From Bacillota bacterium (GTDB lineage: Bacteria; Bacillota; Clostridia; Saccharofermentanales; DTU023), in the NCBI GenBank assembly GCA_023388605.1, contig JAEWFX010000021.1, forward strand, positions 1 through 50,782: 50,782 nt of DNA, in the 5' to 3' direction. Below the pieces are notes generated by a model that was not told where the DNA came from, ran no database searches, and worked only from the letters and a program-made list of their open reading frames with translations. Position numbers and translations under genes: made by a program. Below are positions 1-7,891 of this stretch, one piece after another (within the stretch, counting starts at the first letter, position 1; each line of letters opens with the position of its first letter).

Positions 1-45
1 CTGTTGATCGCAGCGGGCGAGTTCTACCAATTCTTCATCAGTCAA
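1..45 (-). CDS. sigH: RNA polymerase sigma factor, SigH-like (5' end only)
   Basis: Only the first 15 codons are inside the window, reading L/M-TDEELVELARCDQQ. This matches the usual beginning of sigma-H type sigma factors (DEEL-x-x-LAR-x-GD). In Firmicutes sigH commonly follows cysS-mrnC-rlmB, which is the order here, and that context carries much of the call. The likely start is TTG at 45, overlapping the end of rlmB by 8 bases; no clear Shine-Dalgarno site precedes it, so the start is uncertain. Another sigma-70 family member cannot be excluded from so short a piece. Confidence 0.45.
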   Translation of the reverse strand, partial: MTDEELVELARCDQQ

Positions 46-841
46 GTGGGTTACGTTGGTTGCTGGCTTCATAGACAATAATTCCTGTAGCTACGGCGGC
101 ATTGAGAGAATTGATTACACCATGCATCGGTATTTTGACTAGATGATCACAGTGCTCTTTGATTTTTTGACTGAGACCCTTGCCTTCGTTTCCGATCAGA
201 ATCGCACACTTGCCACGATAATCCACTGTGCGATAATCTTCGCTGCGTTCGTCTAGGGCTGCTCCGAAACTCCAGAATCCTACTTCCTTCAATTGTTCGA
301 CAGCTGAAGATAGATTGACCACACGAGCTACGGGCACGTGCATGATGGCACCAGCTGAGGCTTTGGCTACATGACTGTCCAAACTTGCCGAACGATGTTT
401 GGGGATGACGATGAGATCGACACCTGCAGCTTCAGCGATACGCAGGATAGAACCGAGATTATAACCTTCTTGAATCTCATCTAATACGATGACGAGAGCA
501 TCTCTCTCGGCCAAATGTGCTAGTTGCTCATCAAAATCCACATACGAAAAGGCTGCTATCTGCACGACTACACCTTGGTGCTCTCTGTTGTCAGCCAAAC
601 GATCTAAGACCAATTTGTCGACATATTGAATCACTATGCGTCGATCACGCAAGGCTCGGACAATTTTGCTCAAACGGTGATCACGCTTTGCATTGGCAGG
701 ACTTTTTAACACCCAGGCCTTGTTGATCTCTGCTCCGCTCTGCAGTGCTTCGAGCACAGGATTGCGTCCATATAGATAATCGGATTTTTCCTCAGATCTA
801 CCAGCTACAAAATTATGATTTTTCTTGCTCTTTTGTCTCAT
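38..841 (-). CDS. rlmB: 23S rRNA 2'-O-ribose methyltransferase, TrmH/SpoU family (RlmB type)
   Basis: This is a SPOUT-fold methyltransferase that uses S-adenosylmethionine to methylate a guanosine 2'-OH in 23S rRNA (G2251 in E. coli numbering). The N-terminal substrate-binding part carries the typical GRNPVLEAL. The knot domain follows with motif 1 around NLGSILRIAEAAG, motif 2 GNEGKGLS and motif 3 SLNAAVATGIIVYEA, which is the full catalytic set. The length of about 267 residues is normal. ATG at 841 follows a GAGG at short spacing; an in-frame TTG at 859 is the alternative. The start lies within the end of mrnC, so the two are translationally coupled in the cysS-mrnC-rlmB string. Confidence 0.93.
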   Translation of the reverse strand: MRQKSKKNHNFVAGRSEEKSDYLYGRNPVLEALQSGAEINKAWVLKSPANAKRDHRLSKIVRALRDRRIVIQYVDKLVLDRLADNREHQGVVVQIAAFSYVDFDEQLAHLAERDALVIVLDEIQEGYNLGSILRIAEAAGVDLIVIPKHRSASLDSHVAKASAGAIMHVPVARVVNLSSAVEQLKEVGFWSFGAALDERSEDYRTVDYRGKCAILIGNEGKGLSQKIKEHCDHLVKIPMHGVINSLNAAVATGIIVYEASNQRNPLD

Positions 842-1223
842 AATCCTCGTCACCGACAAATAGGTCTTTCAGTAAATCTGTAATACGCTGGTCTTGTCCA
901 CTCAGATGCAGGTAGCCGATCAGAGCTTCAAAGGCAGTGGCATAACGGTAGGTTACAGGATCAGCATGCTTAGGCATACTGTGCGGACGGTGATTGCGGG
1001 CACGCCGCACCACATTGCGCTCCACTTCTGTCAATTTGTCCTGCAAATTGTGTAAAAAAGCTGCCTGCCCTTCGGCTCGCACATAAGGAATAGCTAAGAT
1101 GTGTAATTTGCCAGAGGCAGTTAGATGGTTCGCTAACAACATCTCGCGTATCTGCAACTCATAGTAAGCGTCGCCGATATACGCGAGAGTTGAAACTGGC
1201 AGGGATTTCACCACATCCTGCAT
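813..1223 (-). CDS. mrnC: Mini-ribonuclease III
   Basis: This is a stand-alone RNase III catalytic domain without the double-stranded-RNA-binding domain. In Bacillus the enzyme matures the 3' and 5' ends of 23S rRNA. The protein has 136 residues, typical of the family. The signature LAYIGDAYYE near the N terminus carries the conserved acidic residues, and FEALIGYLHL near the C terminus holds the second acidic cluster. The basic stretch VRRARNH sits between them. ATG at 1223 overlaps the cysS stop as TGATG, so translation is coupled to cysS; a TTG codon immediately upstream is less likely to be the start. The 3' end overlaps rlmB. Confidence 0.92.
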   Translation of the reverse strand: MQDVVKSLPVSTLAYIGDAYYELQIREMLLANHLTASGKLHILAIPYVRAEGQAAFLHNLQDKLTEVERNVVRRARNHRPHSMPKHADPVTYRYATAFEALIGYLHLSGQDQRITDLLKDLFVGDEDYETKEQEKS

Positions 1224-2641
1224 CAATTTAACGGTGTGAGTTTGACACCCTGCGGTGTATCATCGACTTTATAACCTAGTGCGGTGATTTGATCACGCAG
1301 TTGATCGGCCAGAGAGAAATTGCGTTCACGCTTAGCCTGGGCACGCTGCTCGACTAAGTCTGTAACTTCTTTAGGGATCTCTGCTTCAGCAGTAGCTACA
1401 TCCATTCCTAAGATCTGGCAGAGCTCCACAATCTTATCTCTTGCTGACTTAAGAACTTCTGCTGAGTAACCATTTTCAAGTGAGGCACTATTGGTCTGAC
1501 GCACCAAATCGAAGATAGCAGCAAAAGCATCAGGTGTATTCATATCAGCGTCCATGGCTTCACGGAAGCTCTTCTCTGTCTGTTCAACAGCTTGCTCTAA
1601 TTCGCTGCTGACAGCGGCATCCACAGATGCTTTGATATCACCTGCACGGCTGAGCATGAAATCGATGTTCTCGACGCAGTTTTCGATACGAGATAGACCA
1701 TTGGCAGCAGCTTCTAGCAGGGTATCAGAGAAGTTGATCGGCATACGATAATGGGTCTGCAGCATAAAGAAACGCAGTACTTTGTACGGATATTTTTTCA
1801 CCAAGTCACGGACAGTGAAAAAATTACCGGCTGATTTTGCCATCTTGGCATAATCGACATTTATGAAACCATTGTGCATCCAATAACGGACAAAAGGTTT
1901 GCCGTTGGCAGCTTCACTCTGAGCGATCTCATTCTCATGATGTGGGAAAACCAAATCTTGACCACCACCATGGATATCCACGGTCTCACCCAGATATTTC
2001 TTGTTCATAGCAGAGCACTCGATATGCCAACCAGGACGTCCCTTGCCCCACGGCGAATCCCATTCAGGCTCACCGGGTTTAGCGAACTTCCAGAGCACAA
2101 AATCTTTGCTGCCACGCTTCTGATCAGTGGAATCAACACGTTGCGAAGCACCTTCTTGCTGCTCATCTAGGTCGCGGTGTGAGAGCTTACCGTACTCTGC
2201 GAACTTATCAGCTTCAAAATACACGCCATCTTCAGCGACATAGGCATAACCTTTGGCTTCGAGAGCCTCGATCATCTCGATGATCTCAGGTATACATTCG
2301 GTGGCACGTGGATGATGTGATGCACGTTTGATATTCAAACCATCAGCATCGGTAAAATACTCGGTGATCATACGATCAGCCAAAGCTTGGACAGTTATAC
2401 CCTCGCTGTTGGCACGCTTGATCATCTTGTCATCGATGTCCGTGAAATTCTGTACGTAGGTAACCTTGTAACCTAAATACTCTAGGTAGCGTCTGAGAGT
2501 ATCATAGACGATGAAAGGTCTGGCATTGCCTAGATGGAAAAAGTCGTAGACTGTAGGCCCACAAACATAAACTTTAAAATGATTTTCGGTTAAAGGCTGT
2601 AACTCTTCGTAACTGCGACTGAGATCATTGTAAATTTGCAT
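1223..2641 (-). CDS. cysS: Cysteinyl-tRNA synthetase
   Basis: This cytoplasmic class I aminoacyl-tRNA synthetase charges tRNA-Cys. The HIGH-type motif is seen as FHLGNARP near residue 40, with the zinc-ligand Cys in VCGPTVYDF just before it. The remaining zinc ligands lie in GWHIECSAM and HHENEIAQSEA. The second ATP-binding motif is KMAKSAGNF, where the usual KMSKS has Ala for Ser. ATG at 2641 has AAAGAGG six bases upstream; an in-frame GTG at 2659 lies upstream of that Shine-Dalgarno site and is unlikely to be used. It is the first gene of the mrnC-rlmB-sigH string. The leader holds a structured RNA, not a recognisable T-box. Confidence 0.97.
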   Translation of the reverse strand: MQIYNDLSRSYEELQPLTENHFKVYVCGPTVYDFFHLGNARPFIVYDTLRRYLEYLGYKVTYVQNFTDIDDKMIKRANSEGITVQALADRMITEYFTDADGLNIKRASHHPRATECIPEIIEMIEALEAKGYAYVAEDGVYFEADKFAEYGKLSHRDLDEQQEGASQRVDSTDQKRGSKDFVLWKFAKPGEPEWDSPWGKGRPGWHIECSAMNKKYLGETVDIHGGGQDLVFPHHENEIAQSEAANGKPFVRYWMHNGFINVDYAKMAKSAGNFFTVRDLVKKYPYKVLRFFMLQTHYRMPINFSDTLLEAAANGLSRIENCVENIDFMLSRAGDIKASVDAAVSSELEQAVEQTEKSFREAMDADMNTPDAFAAIFDLVRQTNSASLENGYSAEVLKSARDKIVELCQILGMDVATAEAEIPKEVTDLVEQRAQAKRERNFSLADQLRDQITALGYKVDDTPQGVKLTPLN

Positions 2642-2660
2642 AAAATACCTCTTTGGCACA

Positions 2661-2825
2661 AAAACTCGAAACGCACTCTTTTTTTGAAACCTAGCCCAAA
2701 GTCCAGGTGGGTGCCCTGCGGCGGTCTTAGATCTTCCGTGAAACGGCTTGATCGTATTCCGCTTCGACGGCGGACTCCCTTATAAAATGTGTTGGTTCAA
2801 AAATACAGAGCCAACGTTTCGAGTA
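2661..2825 (-). ncRNA. ssrS: Structured small RNA, candidate 6S RNA
   Basis: On the minus strand an extended -10 (TGA plus TATTAT at 2831-2839) places a transcript start near 2824. The RNA then begins with CTCGAAACG (2815-2823) and ends with the exact complement CGTTTCGAG (2665-2673) followed by five T, so its two ends pair. Inside this stem, TTTTTGAACC near the 5' end pairs with GGTTTCAAAAA near the 3' end with one bulged base. A large internal bubble follows, then AGTCC pairs with GGACT, and an apical part holds CCG/CGG hairpins. A rod of about 160 nt with a closing stem, a central bubble and an apical arm is the 6S RNA plan. The segment CCGCAGGGCACCCACCT also resembles my recollection of 6S sequences. 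No covariance search was possible. Confidence 0.55.
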
Positions 2826-2830
2826 ACAAC

Positions 2831-2839
2831 ATAATATCA
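2831..2839 (-). promoter_or_regulatory. Extended -10 promoter for the 6S-like RNA
   Basis: The minus strand reads TGATATTAT, an extended -10 element (TGn plus TATTAT). The predicted start falls 6-8 bases on, at the first base of the closing stem of the structured RNA. It overlaps the 3' end of the SPT-like gene. No good -35 is visible, as expected for an extended -10 promoter. The same promoter could feed cysS if the short U-tract is leaky. Confidence 0.5.
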
Positions 2840-4066
2840 GAAATCAAGGTCGAATTTCGACTGGTCCATACTATCTATCTCAGTAAAACATCGCTCGATA
2901 ATGCCACAGGCTTTGATCAATTGATCATCTGTATGTGTCGCCATGAACGATGTTCTGAGTAAACATGAATCAGCAGGCACTACAGGCGGGAAAACCGGAT
3001 TGACATAGACTTCATTGGCGAAGAGATAGCTAGAGGTGAACAGAGTCTTACCTACTGTTCCTGTCAGCAATGGTACGATGGGTACCAAGTCATTGCCACT
3101 CTCACGTAGACGGACATGTTCAGCAGCTTTGAAGCGTTCTTTAACCATGCGTACGATCTCGTGCAGACGCTCTACACGCCACGGTTCAGCCTTGAGTATT
3201 TCTAGGGCTTTGCGTGCTGCCGCTACTTGAGCAGGAGGGATACTGGCACTGAAAATAAAAGGTCTGGCTGTGTGTTTGATATATTCGATCACGGATCGCT
3301 CACCAACTACACATCCACCCAGAGATGCCAGAGTTTTAGAAAAGGTGTTCATCACCAAATCGACGTCTTGCTCGAGATTGAAATGAGATGCCGTACCTCT
3401 GCCGCCCTCTCCCAGCACTCCCAGAGAATGAGCGTCGTCCACCAGAGTTCTAGCTTGATATTTTTTTGCTAAAGCTACGATCTCAGGTAGTTTACATATC
3501 TCACCTTCCATGCTGAAAACACCATCTGTGACAATCAAAATACCTTTGTCAGGATGATTATTTCTCAACATCTGCAGACGACGTTCCAGATCCTCCATGT
3601 CGCTGTGACGATACTTATAAGTTTTGGCAAAACTCAAACGTGTAGCATCGTGGATACTGGCATGGTTCATCGAGTCGCAGAGGATAAAATCGTTGCGACC
3701 AGCTAGAGCTGATATGATGGCGAGATTCGATTGAAAACCGGTCGAAAAACTTAAGCACGCTTCAAAATTGAGGAAATCTGCTAATTCTTCTTCCAACTTC
3801 TCATGGATATCAAGAGTTCCATTCAGGAAACGCGAACCCGAACAGCCGCTGCCATATTTTTCGATGGCCTCTATCGCCGCTTGTTTGACCCGCTCATCAG
3901 CTGTTAGACCCAGGTAATTATTAGAACCCAGCATATAGGTGTGATGTCCACCCATTACCACCTCAGTATCTTGTCCACAGCTCAATGAGTGAAAATAGGG
4001 ATAAATACCTAATTCCTTAGCTTGAGCTACACGGGTATAGTTATAACATTTTTCAAATATATCCAT
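2837..4066 (-). CDS. PLP-dependent alpha-oxoamine synthase, most like serine palmitoyltransferase
   Basis: These fold-type I PLP enzymes condense an amino acid with an acyl-CoA and release CO2. Members are serine palmitoyltransferase (SPT), 2-amino-3-ketobutyrate CoA ligase and 8-amino-7-oxononanoate synthase. The PLP lysine is in TFSKTLASLGG near residue 245. The ring-stacking His region is NHASIHDA near 136, and the cofactor Asp lies in VDDAHSLGVLG near 212. GVFSMEGE and the substrate loop GSGCSGSRFLNGTLDIH are also intact. The start YPYFHSL, GGHHTYMLGSNNYLGLT and the late MATHTDDQL recall bacterial SPT more than the other two. No biotin, threonine-degradation or sphingolipid gene is adjacent. 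GGGAG lies six bases before ATG 4066, and the gene ends two bases' distance from the peptidase upstream. Substrate is not proven. Confidence 0.8.
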   Translation of the reverse strand: MDIFEKCYNYTRVAQAKELGIYPYFHSLSCGQDTEVVMGGHHTYMLGSNNYLGLTADERVKQAAIEAIEKYGSGCSGSRFLNGTLDIHEKLEEELADFLNFEACLSFSTGFQSNLAIISALAGRNDFILCDSMNHASIHDATRLSFAKTYKYRHSDMEDLERRLQMLRNNHPDKGILIVTDGVFSMEGEICKLPEIVALAKKYQARTLVDDAHSLGVLGEGGRGTASHFNLEQDVDLVMNTFSKTLASLGGCVVGERSVIEYIKHTARPFIFSASIPPAQVAAARKALEILKAEPWRVERLHEIVRMVKERFKAAEHVRLRESGNDLVPIVPLLTGTVGKTLFTSSYLFANEVYVNPVFPPVVPADSCLLRTSFMATHTDDQLIKACGIIERCFTEIDSMDQSKFDLDF

Positions 4067-4067
4067 C

Positions 4068-5858
4068 CTAATCTCCCAAGCGTGCGGTCTCAGCTGCCAA
4101 CCATTCGGCCTCTTCCGCAGTCAAATGTTTTGCTACTGTCTCGTACACTTGTTGTTGATAATCATTCAACCAAGCCAATTCTTCTCTAGTCAATTCCTCC
4201 ACAACTATAGCTTCGCGGTCGAAAGGGATGAAAGAGATTGTCTCGAAAGCGTAAAAGGTATCGTCGCCCACCTTGCGATCCTCGTAGACGATCAGGTTGT
4301 TCTCCAAACGTATACCGTATTCGCCTTCACGGTAGACACCAGGTTCATTAGTCACCAACATACCCGGCTTTAGTGCGATGGTGCTCGGATGACGACTGAT
4401 ACGTTGCGGACCTTCGTGCACACCTAAGAGATAGCCTACAGCGTGACCCGTACCACATTTGTAGTCGCTGTGATGCTGCCATAAGGGCTGACGAGCTAGC
4501 ATATCCAAGTAATCACCCGTGATGCCTTTGAGGAATTTAGCTCTAGCGAGTGCAATATGACCCTTGAGAGTTAGGGTGTAATCTAGGCGTTCCTGTTCTG
4601 TCAAACCACCCAGACTGATAGTTCTAGTAATGTCAGTCGTGCCTTTATGGTATTGTCCACCGCTGTCGATCAAGTAAAAACCTCGCGGTTCTAAACGACT
4701 AAAACTCTCAGGATTAGCTGAGTAATGCATCATAGCACCATTGGGACCGTAGGCAGAGATTGTGGCAAAACTGTCTTCGATGAAGTACTTACTCTCGGCA
4801 CGCAGAGAATGGAGCTTTGCTTCAGTATTCAGCTCATCTAATTCACCCGAAGCGACATTTTGTTTGACCCAGTAGATGAATTTGGTGAGCGCTACAGCAT
4901 CGTCTACATAAACTTCTTTCAGGCAACGCTGCTCTGTCTCATTGAGACAAGCTTTGTAAAGACGGGGGAAATCCATCTCATGAGTAATTTTCACACTGGC
5001 AGGGATGGCGCTGTAGAGATTGCGGCTGAGTATCAAGGGGTCGACCACCAACGAACTGACACCGAGTTCATCGATACCAAAGATATAATCGTATACTGCT
5101 TCATAGGGCAGAGCTTCGATGTCGACTGCCGCCAGATAATTGAGGATATCATCAGTCAATTTGCGGCGATCAAGAAATATCTTCGTCGTCTCTGTAGTCA
5201 CCAAGAGGAAGGACAAGCTGACGGGATTGCTAGGTATATCGTCGCTGCGTAAATTAGTCAGCCAACAGACATCGTCAAGACGAGCATAGAAGGCGGCATC
5301 TACACACTTCTCAGCCAAATATTCACGCACTTTTGCTATTTTCTCGCGAGCATCTAGACCAGTGTACTCGACTCCATGTATGAAGAGCGGAGAATGTGGT
5401 AGCTCAGGTCTGTCTTCCCAGATATCCTCCACCAAGCTAAGGTCTGTACGAATAGAGACATTCTTGTTGCTCAGTAACTCAGAAAAGCTGCGATATGACT
5501 GTTCAGAAACTACATCACCGTTGAAGCCGAAACAGCTACCTTCGGCCAAATTTTCTACCAGCCATTCTTCGATTGTCGGCACACCTTCCACAGCCATTTT
5601 CATCAGGACAAATTCACTGCCAGCGATCTGTTTTGCCGCTTGAATGAAATAACGTCCGTCCGCCCACAAGAGAGCTGCATTCTGTGTGACTAGAGCAGAG
5701 CCTTGAGACCCGCTGAAACCAGTCAGCCATGCACGGGTACGAAAAGCATCGGGTACATATTCAGATTGATGATAATCGGCAGTATTTACATAGTAACAAT
5801 CCACGCCGCTTTGACGCATCTTTTCACGTAAAAGCTCAAGTTTCTTGGCAGTCTCCAT
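4068..5858 (-). CDS. pepP: Xaa-Pro aminopeptidase (M24B, aminopeptidase P)
   Basis: This cytosolic metallopeptidase removes an N-terminal residue that precedes proline. At 596 residues it is the long form, with two creatinase-like N-terminal domains followed by the pita-bread catalytic domain. The dinuclear metal ligands are visible in order: Asp in LIDSGGQ (near 398), Asp in GTTDITRT (near 410), His in GTGHAVGYLLG (near 469), Glu in TNEPGVYREG (near 502) and Glu in IRLENN (near 516). The N terminus reads LLREKM-x-x-x-GVD, typical of the family. It lies directly upstream of the SPT-like gene and is probably co-transcribed with it. Confidence 0.94.
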   Translation of the reverse strand: METAKKLELLREKMRQSGVDCYYVNTADYHQSEYVPDAFRTRAWLTGFSGSQGSALVTQNAALLWADGRYFIQAAKQIAGSEFVLMKMAVEGVPTIEEWLVENLAEGSCFGFNGDVVSEQSYRSFSELLSNKNVSIRTDLSLVEDIWEDRPELPHSPLFIHGVEYTGLDAREKIAKVREYLAEKCVDAAFYARLDDVCWLTNLRSDDIPSNPVSLSFLLVTTETTKIFLDRRKLTDDILNYLAAVDIEALPYEAVYDYIFGIDELGVSSLVVDPLILSRNLYSAIPASVKITHEMDFPRLYKACLNETEQRCLKEVYVDDAVALTKFIYWVKQNVASGELDELNTEAKLHSLRAESKYFIEDSFATISAYGPNGAMMHYSANPESFSRLEPRGFYLIDSGGQYHKGTTDITRTISLGGLTEQERLDYTLTLKGHIALARAKFLKGITGDYLDMLARQPLWQHHSDYKCGTGHAVGYLLGVHEGPQRISRHPSTIALKPGMLVTNEPGVYREGEYGIRLENNLIVYEDRKVGDDTFYAFETISFIPFDREAIVVEELTREELAWLNDYQQQVYETVAKHLTAEEAEWLAAETARLGD

Positions 5859-5890
5859 AAATCTCTTCTTTCTTAAGCATGATTTTTGTT

Positions 5891-5899
5891 TGATATAAT
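5891..5899 (+). promoter_or_regulatory. Extended -10 promoter of the small basic protein gene
   Basis: TGATATAAT is a perfect extended -10 element (TGn plus TATAAT). It lies about 50 bases before ATG 5949, in the 90-base gap between divergent genes. No strong -35 is visible. Confidence 0.6.
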
Positions 5900-5948
5900 A
5901 ATACTAACTTAGCAAATAAACATAAAAATTCACATAGAGGAGGTAACT

Positions 5949-6287
5949 ATGTCTGATCAACTGTTGGGTAAGGAGTTGAAATTACTCGGTCACAAGTATA
6001 GCGGTCATTTCGGTGATCCTGCTGGTTATGAAGAGATTTTATTCGAGACAGCTGAGTCTTCCTACGTCTTGTTGGGTCAGGGTGGCTATCACTCCATCCA
6101 TCAAGGAGTAAATCTCCGCCAACTCACCAAGGCCAAAGCACACAAATGGCTGGTCGAAGTAGTAGGAGCGGAACAGGCGGATAAGCTGATCAAGGTCAAA
6201 CCACGCAAACGTTCTGTCACTAAGACCACCAAGACTGCTAAGACCACTAAAACTACTGCTCGTCGCAAGACCACAGAGCAGAAATAG
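5949..6287 (+). CDS. Small protein with a basic Lys/Thr-rich tail, function unknown
   Basis: The family is not recognised. The 112-residue protein starts after a strong GAGGAGG site and an extended -10 promoter, so it is surely expressed. Residues 1-88 are compact and mixed in charge, with a Gly/His-rich centre (LGQGGYHSIHQG) and an amphipathic stretch from LTKAKAHKWL to EQADKLIKV. Residues 89-112 are a Lys/Arg/Thr tail with KTTKTAKTTKTTARRK. Such tails resemble those of histone H1-like and other nucleic-acid-binding bacterial proteins, so DNA or RNA binding is a reasonable guess but unproven. It stands alone, divergent from the peptidase, and ends in a terminator shared with convergent murC. 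Confidence 0.75.
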   Translation: MSDQLLGKELKLLGHKYSGHFGDPAGYEEILFETAESSYVLLGQGGYHSIHQGVNLRQLTKAKAHKWLVEVVGAEQADKLIKVKPRKRSVTKTTKTAKTTKTTARRKTTEQK

Positions 6288-6306
6288 AATACCTAATCAA
6301 TTCAAT

Positions 6307-6340
6307 GGACTAGAAAACGACTACGGTCGTTTTTTAGTCC
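6307..6340. terminator. Bidirectional terminator between the small basic gene and murC
   Basis: GGACTA and TAGTCC form the base of the hairpin, with AACGAC-TACG-GTCGTT at its top and A/T tracts on both flanks. It serves the plus-strand small gene and overlaps the last codon of murC on the minus strand. Confidence 0.75.
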
Positions 6341-7791
6341 AAAATTTTTTCCAGTGCCTCGTGTAAGGTCAAAGTTCCCATCGCCAAACACATATCCCCT
6401 GGTTTTAACTCTCGTTTCAAGTAATCAAGAATACTCTGATAGTCGCCTAAGAAGGTGGCATCACCACCACGCTCGTTGATCTTATCAGCTATGGTGCGTG
6501 TGCTGAAGGCATGCGTCATCTCGCGGTTGTCGTAGACTTCAGCTACGAGCACATGAGGGTACTTGACCAGAGCATCGACAAAGCCATCACAGAGCAACTC
6601 GGCACGGCTGGTGATGATGGGTTCTAAAATTAAAAATAGACGATCTGCTTTGAATTGCTCAGCCGCTTCGCTGGCTAGTCGAACGGATTCAGGGTGATGG
6701 GCATAATCTCCGACAATACGTGCACCATTGATGGTACCCATCTCGGTGAAGCGTCCACCTGGGCCAGTATATGTACGCATCACCTGTTTGCAGACCTCCG
6801 GATCACAGCCATTAGCCATAGCCGCTAAAGTGGCAGCTAAGGCATTGTCGACATTGTAGAGACCTGGCATCTTGAGATTAAAAGTACCTAATTCCACACC
6901 TTGGAAGACCATCTCAAACTCAGGATAACCGTCGATAAAACGCAAATTTTTGCTGTAGAGATCCGCATCACTAATCTCATCTGCGTGATCAAAAGTCATA
7001 ATACGTAATGTCCCCAGTAATCCAGGTTTCAGTATCTCAACATGATCTAATAATCTAGGGATATTGAGATCGAACAAAGGATATATAAATGTCGAACCTG
7101 GCTTGAGGTTAGCGATGAATTGTGCAAAGGCATGGATCACATCTTCTAAGGTCGGATAGTAATCTACGTGATCATGATCTAAATTTAGCACCACAGCTGT
7201 AGTGGAAGAGAAATGCAAAAATGATCCGCCAAATTCACAGGCCTCTGAGACCATCATGCGCTGAGAACCGATATGTACGGTGGAGCCAAACTCCTTGATT
7301 TCAGCACCGACATGGATGGTCGGATCAAAATCAGAAGCCGTGAACATCAGACCACATAAAGTAGTAGTCGTAGACTTTCCGTTAGTACCAGCGATGTTGA
7401 TCACACATTGATGCAGACGATTGATCAAGCCCAAAAACTGAGCTCGTTCGATCACAGGAATACCCTGTTCACGTGCAAAGATTAATTCGGGATTATCCTC
7501 GCTGATCGCCAGAGTATACACCACTAAGTCCGGCTTGAATTGTCGTATATTATCAGCTTTTTGGCCGATGAAAACTTCGATACCTCGCTTCTCGAGATCA
7601 GTCTGCTTAGCAAAACCTTGCATGTCCGAACCAGCTACTAAAAGCCCATGACTCTCAGCCAGCTCAGCTAGGCCACGCATACTGATACCACCGATACCGA
7701 TGAAGAAGACTTTTTGGCCACGTCTGTAGATGGATTTAAGCTCTTCGTACGGTGTGTCGTCAACAAATATTTCACGCAAATTTCTTTGCAT
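6334..7791 (-). CDS. murC: UDP-N-acetylmuramate--L-alanine ligase
   Basis: This cytoplasmic Mur ligase uses ATP to add L-Ala to UDP-MurNAc, the first peptide step of peptidoglycan precursor synthesis. The N-terminal Rossmann-type UDP-binding motif GIGGISMRGLAEL is near residue 32. The ATP P-loop near residue 137 reads GTNGKSTTTT, whereas MurC normally has GTHGKTTTT; the Asn/Ser form is closer to that of MurD/MurE. EACEFGGSFLHF and LNLDHDHVDYY in the central domain, and GDYAHHPESVR near residue 366, are specific to MurC. The length of 485 is normal. AGGAGT precedes ATG 7791. It is transcribed alone, divergent from modA. Confidence 0.92.
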   Translation of the reverse strand: MQRNLREIFVDDTPYEELKSIYRRGQKVFFIGIGGISMRGLAELAESHGLLVAGSDMQGFAKQTDLEKRGIEVFIGQKADNIRQFKPDLVVYTLAISEDNPELIFAREQGIPVIERAQFLGLINRLHQCVINIAGTNGKSTTTTLCGLMFTASDFDPTIHVGAEIKEFGSTVHIGSQRMMVSEACEFGGSFLHFSSTTAVVLNLDHDHVDYYPTLEDVIHAFAQFIANLKPGSTFIYPLFDLNIPRLLDHVEILKPGLLGTLRIMTFDHADEISDADLYSKNLRFIDGYPEFEMVFQGVELGTFNLKMPGLYNVDNALAATLAAMANGCDPEVCKQVMRTYTGPGGRFTEMGTINGARIVGDYAHHPESVRLASEAAEQFKADRLFLILEPIITSRAELLCDGFVDALVKYPHVLVAEVYDNREMTHAFSTRTIADKINERGGDATFLGDYQSILDYLKRELKPGDMCLAMGTLTLHEALEKILD

Positions 7792-7824
7792 AGAAACTCC
7801 TGTTCAATAAAAATTTTTCATAAT

Positions 7825-7830
7825 TATAAT
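7825..7830 (+). promoter_or_regulatory. Candidate -10 box of the mod operon
   Basis: A perfect TATAAT lies in the 100-base AT-rich gap between murC and modA, about 60 bases before the modA start. The possible -35 (TTCAAT at 7803) is weak. No ModE-type palindrome or Moco riboswitch fits in the gap. Confidence 0.4.
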
Positions 7831-7891
7831 ATACTTATATAGTGCAATATGAATTTTCTCACTTAGTCGCATTCAAATTTTGGAGGTACTC

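Noticed and set aside
2660..2836. T-box riboswitch in the cysS leader
   Set aside because: A cysS leader often carries a T-box, but the conserved antiterminator sequence AGGGTGGNACCGCG and a Stem I layout are absent. The paired ends and discrete promoter fit a separate small RNA better.
3036..3472. Open frames on the strand opposite the SPT-like gene, and similar frames across many genes
   Set aside because: They are mirror frames of well-supported genes, have no ribosome sites and encode no recognisable domain.
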